From contig CM077115.1 in NCBI GenBank assembly GCA_039619475.1, positions 308,092,734-308,156,733 of the forward strand: a DNA stretch of 64,000 nt, written 5' to 3'. The notes beneath the pieces are model-generated. The model searched no databases. It was not told where the DNA came from and saw nothing but the letters and a program-made list of their open reading frames with translations. The first letter of the stretch is position 1; each line of letters begins with the position of its first letter. Below are positions 32,556 to 41,800 of the stretch, piece after piece. A program made the translations under genes and the position numbers. The stretch is from Icerya purchasi. Lineage: Eukaryota > Arthropoda > Insecta > Hemiptera > Monophlebidae.

Positions 32556-33792
32556 CTGTAATTGAACAGAAAACACAACGAATTATACAATTTGAACTTT
32601 TTTCGATTACACTTTCAACATTTAAAAATTTATTCTATTCTCACTGTTCCAATGACCGTGGATGTCTTGAGTGGATTAGACAGAAGAACATCAAAAGAAT
32701 CATGGCGTATGAAAATTTGTCTTTCCATGAAGCTTTCAAGCACAAGGATAATTCGTTAGTCTCTCAAGCCTTTTCATATGCAAATCGCGCATCGGTTTCT
32801 GTTTCTCCTCAAAATACTCACCATTCTCCTACTATTCATTCTTCACCTCCAGCTAAATCTTTAACGTTCCGTAAAATAAAATCGCCTAAGTTTTCTTCTA
32901 AGCCTACTCTCCATTTTCCTTCTCTTCCTGCTTATCATATTCCTTCTCCCTCAAGTGGATGGGCTTTAATTAACCCCAACCTATCCTCTAGCAACGAATC
33001 TCCTAACAATCCTTCTAACTTCCTTTCTTCTTCTGAATTTACTTCTTCCGTCAATAATCTCTCAGCAGCCATTTTGGACTTGATATCATCCTTTAATATT
33101 GATTCCTCTTCAAACTTTGATAACTCTCGTACCACTTTCCTCTCCGGGAACCTTCACCTTAGATAATTTTCGTTTATTTTATCACTTTTGCACTCGCATT
33201 TTTCCCTCACCTTCTATATTTACTTTAACTTCGTTTCTATCTCAATTCTCTCCTTACATACATTCCTTTTTCTTTTATGTCTCCTCTGCTCCTTTATATT
33301 TTTCAATATGTCCTTTAAATTTAACATCCTCCAGTGAAATTGTCGCAGCCTTAAAGCTAATAGACTTGCCTTGGAGAGTGGACGATATTCTCATTTATTA
33401 CTCCTCAAATTCTAATACCTCTACCAATGATGAACTCAATAATTCGCTGAACATGCTTGAATCCACTCTATCCAACATCCATCCAAATACGTATTTCTAT
33501 ATTAAAACGGCTTCTACGGTGTGAAAATGTAAGTTTATATGTTGAAAATCCACTTTTAATTTCCTTATCCTTTAAAACACGAATAAAAACATTATTTAAG
33601 AAAAATTACCTCTCTCTCGTATTCTTGCTCTAATGCTTGGAACATGTGGGCACCGAAGAAACAATAGCCGACCACAATGGCGATCAGTATTAAATGAAGA
33701 AACAAACATGTAAACACTTTCCAGATGTAGTACAATATCTTTATCCAGCGACTTGGCGGTTCTATATTTTCTTCAAAGTCCAACAGTTCCAT
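32309..33792 (-). CDS. Two-pore-domain K+ channel, TWiK type (5' two exons only)
   Basis: Two minus-strand exons join in phase: 33792-33610 (61 codons from ATG, donor GTAATT) and 32555-32309 (82 codons plus one base, donor GTAAGT). The 143 residues contain TM1 (about 27-50, CLFLHLILIAIVVGYCFFGA), the long extracellular cap with potential N-glycosylation at Asn65 (NIS) and Asn91 (NWT) and a cysteine at 110, and pore helix 1 GALFYSIIVITTIG. The exon breaks in the Gly codon of the selectivity filter. K2P channels are dimers with two pores per subunit that carry background K+ current at the plasma membrane. TM2, TM3, pore 2 and TM4 were not found in the window and probably lie to the left of its edge, after a very long intron. 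Confidence 0.9.
32651..33524 (+). pseudogene. LINE ORF1 (gag) C-terminal fragment in the K2P intron, antisense
   Basis: The plus-strand frame starts ECIRQKN-like (GCLEWIRQKNIKRIMA), then ENLSFHEAFKH and SYANRA. This is the segment that follows the zinc knuckles in ORF1 of I-like LINEs (Cys, then an IK..MA..NLS..EA helix). A Ser/Pro/Asn-rich region of over 100 residues follows, as in such ORF1 tails. A frame change near 33150 leads to a second Ser/Phe-rich frame ending at 33524. It fits wholly within the 1,054-bp intron between K2P exons 2 and 1 and runs in the opposite direction. Confidence 0.6.
33610..33792 (-). CDS. K2P channel exon 1 (start codon, TM1)
   Basis: The ATG at 33792-33790 opens MELLDFEEN. 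The exon ends phase 0 after EYERE at a GAG|GTAATT donor. It encodes the short cytoplasmic N-terminus and all of TM1. This ATG is the first in frame. The only adjacent upstream sequence is AT-rich. Confidence 0.87.
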
Positions 33793-36240
33793 GGTAGTTA
33801 AATATAAAATCCGTTACTACAACAAAAAAAATAAATAAATAAAATAAAAAAATGATTTAAAAACAAAAAAAGACTATAAAAAATTTGGTCAAGCAGTTGA
33901 TAAATGTATAAATTTTCCCACCAAATTTCAAACGTAAACCATGATAAAACTGACCGTTGCAAAGCTGTTCCGATGTGCTCATTTCTGATTAATTGCTGTT
34001 CCGGAACATTTAAAATTTACGCGTAACCTGTACCGGATTTAGAAGGAGACCAACGCGGCTGGGACTCCGGGTCCCCGCCAGTTCGGAGTAATTTTAATTT
34101 GATCTATAAGAGATTGTTTTTAAAACGCTACTTTTAGATCCAGTCATAACAAAAATATATAATATTACCTTTCTCAATTGAGACATTTTTTATTTTGTTT
34201 TGTTTTCATCAATTTACTGCGTATATAAATAAAAATAGTCCGATATGAAATATTTCTTTTTTTTCTTAAAAAGAAATTACACATATCCTTATTGTTTACA
34301 TTGAAATGATGTGCCCTGTCTTCACCGTCACAAAAAGCTTCAGTAGAAAAACTTCAAAATTTTAATTAAAATTTTTCCGATTATTTATATCCACTTATTA
34401 GAGAAACTGCGTGTAAAAATGTAAATACTGTGATAATTTTATTTTACTGTAAAATCGGTTCAGTTAGATTTGGATTGTTCCGCATTTTTGAATTATCCAG
34501 CTTCAATGTAGAAATGCAGTCGGGAAGATTTTTAATTTTTAATGATATCGGTAATATAGTCGATGACAAACAAACCAACACATACTTGTAATTCCAAAAT
34601 TACATAAAAATGTTTATTACGAAAGAAAGTTGCATGAAAAAAAAGGTATAAATAGATTAATTAAGAACTTCCGAAAATTTCCAAAAGAATGGTGTCAGTT
34701 TTTTTTCTATTTTTCAGCATTTTAAATCTCAGATCATGTTGTTTTGTAAGACCAAAATTTAAAAATAAGAATGGTCGAATTAATAACACAAATGCCCCAG
34801 CGCACTGATAAAAATGTTGGTTCATTAAATGTAGAATTTGAGTTAAAAAACGTTAATATCACCACAACCCCAAAAACATTGAATGGTGTAAATTTATGTT
34901 CGTTTTAATCAATTTTTAAATAAAAAAAAAAAAAAAAAATCGTGTGAATTGCAAAAATTTTAATAATAACTGAAAGTGTCAAAAGAAGTTAAAAATGTAA
35001 AGGAAGTTTCTTTGTCGAATTCGAAGAAACACACGCAGATGAGGTTGTTAATCGTTCTGATTATTTTTCACTTCGCCCGTAATTTAGTCGCAGAAAGTCT
35101 TTCGAATTGTAGAAGCATGCGAAAAGAAAAGGTTAATTCGGTATATGTGGATGAGATTGCAATATTTTTTTTATCAATCGAAAGAAATGAAATTAATCTT
35201 ACACTATTACAATTGTTGACGTTTTTTTTTTTTTTTTCTGATAAAAGTTTATATAATTACGCTAAATTTTATAAGTCAAATATTATTATTTTTTAATTCA
35301 TAAACAGGCTGAAAAAGAACTAAAATATTAGCGAAATTTCGGAAAGTTGTAAGCTCAATAATATGTTTTATGGTAGCTGGTTTAGCTCATCGAGGTGAAA
35401 AGGAACTTCTTATCGCATCTTCAAATAATGGTGACTGTTTAGGTATACTTAAAATTATTGTTAGCGCGATAAATTTTTTTCAAAACTCATTGCAAATAAG
35501 GGAATCGGGCATATAAATTATGTCATTCACAATATATGAAAGAAATCCTTGCTTTAATAGCTAAAAAGGTATTAAATTAATTACGCGAGTAAAAATAAGC
35601 AAATGTAATATTCCTTACTTACTGATTGAATTCCAAATCCCCTCTTATCAACTAACGGTAACCATTCGATATATGCAGCTAATGTTTGAAATCAGCGGAA
35701 CGTTTCTTAATATTTCATTCGAAACTGTGGCTTTTAAGCAGTTCCGTGACACAGATGTAATCATAAAATTTCTAATTTAGAGGGGACTGTTATCGCATAA
35801 TAAAGCTCCTAATATAAGCGATAGATATAAAGACAGGAAAGTACAAATGTTAAAAAGGAATAATTTTGCTACTTTTATTCCTTGCGATGTTCCTTTTAAT
35901 AAATTTCGTTGGCAACAAGTGGCAAAATACTCATCTAATCCAGTTTATTTTTCAACTTTACGGAAAAACTATTTGTACATTTTGTTGTAGATTGGCAATT
36001 ATTTTAAATCATTCCGTTTCTCTAAGTATTTACGCAGGTACTATTGACACAGTTCTATTCGTCGTTTTTATATTTTTCCTCCTGTTAGTTTTGCAACGTA
36101 ATAAAAGACATTTATAATTTCAACAAAAACCGTTTTAACGTTCCCAGATACCTGTATAGAGTAATTTGGTTCGTCGTTGTAAAGTTGTTTAAATGTTTAT
36201 TGAAAACATTTCTACTCGTAAATATCATTGATACATTAAC
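33793..36240. other. Upstream flank of K2P; one tentative signal-peptide exon
   Basis: AT-rich sequence. At 35039-35140 (plus), MRLLIVLIIFHFARNLVAES followed by LSNCRSMRKEKVNS ends at GTATAT, a possible donor. It could be a first exon of a secreted protein, but no partner exon was found. A hydrophobic frame at 35866-36117 has no recognised motif. A C/G-rich block at about 34030-34090 resembles one end of a hAT-like element, but no second end was found. Confidence 0.35.
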
Positions 36241-36318
36241 GATAGGAGAGTCGAGCACAGAAAAATTCGGCATTACGCAGTTCACTGGTCAAAATTTCAG
36301 CAACTAAAAGTTTGGAAA

Positions 36319-36486
36319 TGTCTCCAGAATCCCAGAATTTGTTGCGATGTATAAAACAAGAAGCCACTAATGATGCGCGAACTACTGGGAAAAAATGTAG
36401 AAAAGCAAAAGCTTCTATCGTTCAACGCATCACTGATTTCCAGCTAGAATACGTAGGAAATCAAGAAAGGTCACAGCACACGTGAG
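36319..36486 (+). other. Unrecognised short open frame (56 codons)
   Basis: MSPESQNLLRCIKQEAT followed by a Lys/Arg-rich stretch ending at TGA. The frame is open upstream to about 36250 with no stop. Base composition is less AT-rich than the surroundings. It sits just upstream of LINE ORF1 sequence, so a retroelement origin is likely, but no motif supports it. Confidence 0.3.
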
Positions 36487-36859
36487 AAACACTTACGTAG
36501 AACATAGTGTTGAATTTATCTACGTCATTCGACGCAACAACAGTGATTGCGCTATTGATACGCTGGAGGAAACAAAAAAAACTTTAGAAAATGTGTAAAA
36601 CGTAAATTATTAGGTTTTACATTAAAGTAAGTAAAGAATCAAATGCTTGTGTTTCACAGATAAGATCTCAAAATGCAGAAAAAAAAAAAAAACCTTTTAA
36701 GAAAGAATACGGAAAGTTGAATAGGTCGAGTAAGCTTCAACTAAAAGAATATATAAGCACGTTGTTGAATTGTAAAACAGCTGATGGTAGGCCAAAGCAA
36801 TCTTTTCTGTTCGAACGTTGGAATTGTCGTAAAATTGGTCATCGAAAAACTATCTCTGT

Positions 36860-37600
36860 TTATCTGCTTTTATTTTTACAAGTGTATATATCGTTTTCAT
36901 TTTTTGTTTGTTCTTATTGGTTTCATTTCTCGTTTCGTCATTATCTAATTTCTGAATTCATCGATAATTTAAATTACTGCCGGATTCGTCTGACCGGAGA
37001 TTTAAGTTAATCCTCCCCATCATACAGCTATTAAAAGCTTCACTAACCGCTTCGCACAGATTAAAATCGCTAACAAAACAAAACTGTTTAGCAATTATCT
37101 TCTCCGTTCTCCTCGTCCAATTTATCTACTTCGAAGGACAGTAATGTTTCGGTAGAAAATATTAATAAGCCTATCGACAGGGATACTTCTGATAATATTT
37201 CTGATAGTACTTCTACAGATGTACTGATTAAGTCTAACCTTACTGCTGCTACTTTTCCCGAGCAGTATGTTGAACAAATCATTGTCGTAGTCGTAAAATT
37301 ATAAAAAAAAGAGATATCGCCTATCTTCATCCTCAACGGCATTAGCTAAAAACACGTTATAATCGCTATCTTCTCTTGCTCCGGTAAAAATTTAATTTAA
37401 TTAAATGTTACATCAATCAAGTTTGTGAGCTCTATTTCCCGTTATTTAATCATTTTTATTATTTCTGTCGAATTAAATTTCACTGTCTCCTCTATCTTTG
37501 ATCGTGTAAAAATTTTAATTAGACTTTTCGTTCCTTCTCCTGTTCTCAATGTCTGTGTCAACAACCCCAAAAATAAATAAGGAAAATGAAAAAAAAAAAA
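36860..37600 (+). pseudogene. I-like LINE 5' region and ORF1 N-terminal part, copy 1
   Basis: Positions 36900-37150 align with 41075-41280, sharing ATTTCTCRTT, ACTRATGCCGGATT, TCTGACCG and CTTCTCCGTYCTCCTC blocks. The sequence goes on to an ORF1-like Ser/Asp-rich frame (STSKDSNVSVENINKPIDRD). Near 37450-37560 a frame reads VELNFTVSSIFDRVKILIRL and PSPVLNVCVN, resembling the region just before the zinc knuckles of I-like ORF1. Stops and shifts show it is dead. A long A-tract follows (37589-37627). Confidence 0.55.
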
Positions 37601-37989
37601 AAAACAAAAAAAAAAACAAAAAAAAAACATGACTAATTGTCGGTGAAAGAAAAGTGCAGGTAACGTCAATTCAAATGCGATCAATGTTCAGAATGATAAA
37701 AGAAATGCCGAAGAACGAATTGCTGTTTGCTTCAGTCGGAACAGAAAATGGTGATAAGCTGGAAGTGCATACAGTGCCGCTACTGATCATATGGTGTACA
37801 CTCAAATAATTACTTTTCATAGTCAAAAGAAAATGAATAAAATGGAAATTAGATCGGTCAAAAATGAGCAGTGTCTATCAACGATCGAAGCAGCGATATA
37901 AATGTTATTTTGAAGCATAATAAAAAAGGCCACTACCGTTAATGCGATGTTTGTTAAAGACATTCGTCACAATCCCTATCAATTCCAAA

Positions 37990-38520
37990 ATTAGACGATA
38001 TCGGTCGTTAACAACGTTTAGAAACAGCGAAGTATTATGAGATGCTTCTTCTACGTCGTACACCGCTGCGGGGGTACCGTGATCATGTAGCAATCCGATT
38101 GTTGCACGCCATACTCCTCGATCTTTTGCTCGTTGCATACATTGGTGCAAAGCCAGTTTGCTTTCTTATCATATTTCTGCCCAGCGCTGTAGAAGGCGGC
38201 CTTTTGGTCTTCTCCCTTGGACTTTCGCTTGCATCACCGGTGTTTCTAATTTCCACTCACTGCGAATAAGATGGCCGAAATATTTCATTACGCGAAGAAC
38301 TGCCATATCAGTCAACCGTTCTATGCGATTCAACTCATGTACTACGGATTCGTTTGTTCGTTTCGCGGTCCACGGTATGCGGAATAATCTTCTCCAACAC
38401 TAATATTTTCAAAACTGTTAAGTCGGACCATGTTGGCTTTGTTTAAAGTCCATGATTCGGCTCCGTATAATACTACCGAAAATACAAGTGTCCTCTTACG
38501 AGCTTTATTTTCACATTTTT
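37990..38520 (-). pseudogene. RTE-like LINE ORF C-terminus
   Basis: The minus strand reads LVFSVVLYGAESWTLNKANM from about 38490, then a frame-shifted RIPWTAKRTNESV-type segment, HELNRIERLTDMAVLRVMKY, FGHLIRSE and KVQGRRPKGRLLQRW, and finally RAKDRGVWRATI near 38080. This motif order is the tail of endonuclease/reverse-transcriptase ORFs of RTE-type and related LINEs. At least two frameshifts and paired stops disable it. Confidence 0.85.
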
Positions 38521-38933
38521 ATTAATTGCTAGCGACCGGAAAATGCGACAAAAATTCGCATAAAATAGAATTCGATCTCGGTGAAGTGCACTAAAAAACG
38601 GAAAAGGAAACGTGTTTCGTAAAAAAAAAAAAACTTGGTAAAATCGTTAAAAATTTGGCCTCGCCATCAAAACAGTTTTTTGTATATCAGTTGTATGAAT
38701 ACAATTTCTCATCGATAATTTTACGTCCCAAAAAAATCAAAATGTTCGCTAATTCAAATCGTGCGATGTGTGAAGGAAAATCAAACAGAGCGAGCATTCG
38801 TAAACGGTTTGATGTGCGTAGTAATGATGATATTGTGTGTAGTTCGTAGCCGTTAGAATTAATTCGCAGTAACGTATGCGGTTCGATCGATCCTACGAAT
38901 GTGAAAATTGCAAAAAGTACTTTCTTATTTTTC

Positions 38934-38976
<43 letters not shown>

Positions 38977-38982
38977 TATATA

Positions 38983-39213
38983 CAGGGTGGTCCAAAAGTC
39001 ACTGCATAATTTTTGAAGAGGTGTGTAATAAACTAGCGCGTCTATGAAAAATGTAGTATATACGCATTATACTGATAAGTAACGGCACGAACGTATGTAA
39101 ATTGTGGAGTGGTATGGTAAAAGCATCTTTAGCACGAGGTTTCAAAATCGTGTTGGAATATCCGTAACTATAGCAACTATAATTTTGTGATGTGCAATGA
39201 CTCTTGGACCACC

Positions 39214-39216
<3 letters not shown>
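38983..39216. mobile_element. mariner-type MITE, 234 bp, inside (TA)n
   Basis: The termini CAGGGTGGTCCAAAAGTC (continuing ACTGCA) and the complement of CAGGGTGGTCCAAGAGTC (continuing ATTGCA) form 24-bp inverted repeats with two differences. TA dinucleotides flank both ends, embedded in (TA)n tracts (38938-38980 and 39217-39244). There is no transposase. The terminal sequence is of the widespread Tc1/mariner CAGGGTGNTCC type. Confidence 0.9.
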
Positions 39217-39247
<31 letters not shown>

Positions 39248-39654
39248 GTTGTTATCAATCTCATTATAATTATGAAATATAGAGGAGCATGTAAGCTAAA
39301 GAGAGCTTTTCATGAACTGAAAAAGTCCCAAAAGGTTTTACGAAAAATTCGATACATTTATGATTGAAAATCAGTTTGAAAGATCGAAAATACTAATACT
39401 ATGTATAGTTTGTTATGTTGAAATAAACTGCGTTAATTTTACATACAATCTTTCGAAACAAAAATATGAAATGTCAAATACAAAAATTCACTTTTAATGA
39501 AGCAGACTATATCGGTCGACAAATTGATTAGACTGAAACCAATGTATAAAAAACTATTAAACATTTGAAACGTGTATTGCGAATTTAAAAAAAAGGCACG
39601 AAAAACATTAGTCTGATGTATAAGAGAACAACAAAATCGCAAACCTAGTTAGTA

Positions 39655-40068
39655 TAGTATGTGGTTGCTGACTACGCTGAGGATAAGTTAAATAGAAAAT
39701 CTGCGACGGTATTCAATTGTTTTGGTAACGCTGTATAGTGGAAAAGTCGGAAACAACGTATTTAGCGCTATCCGCTTCAAAATCTGAATATATCACTATG
39801 GCATCAGCGGCTCAATAGGGCCACTGGCTCAAAAATCTTCTAGTGACCGATCTTTCAACGTTAATGGAAGATAATCAAAGGGTGATCGCTCGCGGTGAAA
39901 ATAATACTAATCGTAGTAAACATATTAATACATATGTTATCACTTCCTAAAAGAAAAGGTCAACTCCGATAAAGATTCAGTATCATCAGATCAACCAGCA
40001 GATATTCTGACCAAACGAATAAACTCTAAGGTTTTAAAACTACACTTTGAAACATTCGGCTTCAATGA
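39655..40068 (+). pseudogene. Ty1/copia RNase H C-terminus
   Basis: Plus-strand pieces in shifting frames follow copia RNase H: VVADYAEDKLNRKSATVF, a KSRKQR segment, SASKSEYITMASAAQ-like residues, GHWLKNLL, MEDNQRVIARGEN, RSKHIN, and a clean terminal SSDQPADILTKRINSKVLKL then FETFGFND before TAA. The final motif (ADILTK then a hydrophobic end) is diagnostic of copia. Later sequence to about 40440 may contain the 3' LTR, but no boundary is clear. Confidence 0.85.
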
Positions 40069-40540
40069 CTAATTCTATGGTTTATTAGATTATTTTTTTT
40101 TTTTTTTTTTTACATCCAATTTATTTACTTATTTTTAACATATAAAGTTTTAATGTGGTAAGGGATGGAAACCATCCAATTAAGTTTTCGGTAAATGATT
40201 TATTAGATTAGTTAACATTTGTTCGATTTTGATTGTAATAGTTATAATTTATTTTGTTACCATTTGTTATTGTTTGTCGAAATCTTAGTGTGTGCTATAG
40301 ATGGCAACGCTGTGACTATCACGGCCGTATTTGATGGACTGAGAGCAAACGTTCGGAAAATAGCGGCTGTTTTTAAATGTTATTCCTGTGTGATAAAGTT
40401 TACTCGCGTTGTGTTTACTTATCCCTACTGAAGAGTTCGGTTATTTATCTTTTTTCTCTTCTTCTTCTTCTTCTTCTTCTTTGATTTGTAACCGTGCCGT
40501 ATCCTGCTACTTGGGCCAGAGGCACGGAAGGAAAGGTATT

Positions 40541-41045
40541 ATATTAGATTAAAGGTAGGATGTTTGTATTATTGAGGAAGAGGAGGAGTTTAGTTTCAGC
40601 GGAGGAGGTGCGCCGCAGTATGTTAGGAAGATTATTAGGAAGGTCAGCGAGTTGGCGTTGGAAAGTATAAGTTGTGCAGGAAGTTAGGACGTGGGCGATG
40701 GTAAGGGGAGTATTACATGCAGGACAGGTCAGCCGTTCTTCTTTTGCAAACAGGAACTGATGCGTAAGACGTGTATGTCCGGACCGAACGCGGCTGAGGA
40801 CTACCTCATTCCGCCTGGATGTCGACATTACTGGATCTGTGACGCTGGAGTCGTAGTGAGGAAGAATAGCGAATCGTTCCGTTACTTTCGCCTTTAGCTT
40901 ACTCCGAATACGAGTCAGGATATCTTTACTCAGCGTTGGTATGAGTGGAATTGGTGTTATATTACATGATTCTGCTGTCGCTGTGTCAGCCTCGTTATTA
41001 GCTCCAAGATTGCTGTGCCCTGGTATTTTTATTTGCTTTCATTTG
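40541..41045 (-). pseudogene. I-like LINE ORF2 C-terminus with RNase H end and zinc knuckle
   Basis: The minus-strand frame is open from about 41045 to 40544. It reads IKIPGHSNLGANNEADTATA (the RNase H motif around the catalytic Asp/His), a spacer PTLSKDILTRIRSKLKAKV, then SRRNEVVLSRVRSGHTRLTH and CPACNTPLTIAHVLTSC, the terminal knuckle of I-clade-type elements. Its stop is at 40544. The frame is uninterrupted over 165 codons, making it one of the better-preserved LINE pieces here. The 5' boundary meets, in the opposite orientation, the 5' region of another LINE copy. Confidence 0.85.
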
Positions 41046-41059
41046 TAATTCTTTCGTTT

Positions 41060-41800
41060 TATTTCATCTCGTTCATTCTTACCTATTTCATTTCTCATTA
41101 TCTCAATTTTTAAATCTCCGTACTAATTTAAACTAATGCCGGATTTATCTGACCGAGGGAGACTTAAACTTCCCCTTAATCCTCCTTGCACAAACGGCCA
41201 ACGAAACGAATAAGATTGTTTATTAATTACCTTCTCCGTCCTCCTCCAATTTATCTGCTCCGAAAGACAACATGCTAAAATGTTTTTTGTAAAAAAACGT
41301 TAGTGGTTTATCCGTAATTACTCGTTCGGCAAAGAACTCTCGATTAAGGCTCAACAATTCCTCTACTCTTGAAGCTGATCAGTTCCTGCCTTTTGACAAC
41401 GTCCGCAAAGAACTTAAAATACGGTCATCTACTCCGCAATCGTTATTATTCCATTTCGGCACGGTTCATGATATTCCAACTGATTTGTCCATCGGGGAAT
41501 TTCTATTTAACTGCTCTTGGTCAGGTGCCAATCTGAAATATCCGAAGATTACAGAAACGTATTTCTGAAAATCCTTTTACGTCGATCTCTGCTATCGAAA
41601 TTAAATTTTTGAGTTCAACTTTTCCGTTTGTTGTCAATTTTTACGACACCGTTATTTGCAGATCTAAATGATTCCGTAATTATATCCGATTCGGACATTA
41701 AAGTAAATGGTGATTTTATTTTCCTATTCATAACTTCGATGAATTTAAATTAAAATTAAATGATAATAAAGAGTTACGTGTGCAAGCAAATAATTAGTAA
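41060..41800 (+). pseudogene. I-like LINE 5' region and ORF1 fragment, copy 2
   Basis: This aligns with 36900-37150 through its 5' part. An ORF1-like frame at about 41385-41560 follows (FLPFDNVRKELKIRSSTPQS, then VHDIPTDLSIGEFLFN), resembling the RNA-binding region of I-like ORF1 (G-x-IP-x-D-x-S). Stops then interrupt it. It lies head-to-tail-reversed against 40541-41045. Confidence 0.55.

Noticed and set aside
34030..34095. G/C-rich hAT-like end near the K2P gene
   Set aside because: Only one end recognised; no inverted partner or target duplication found within the next several kilobases.
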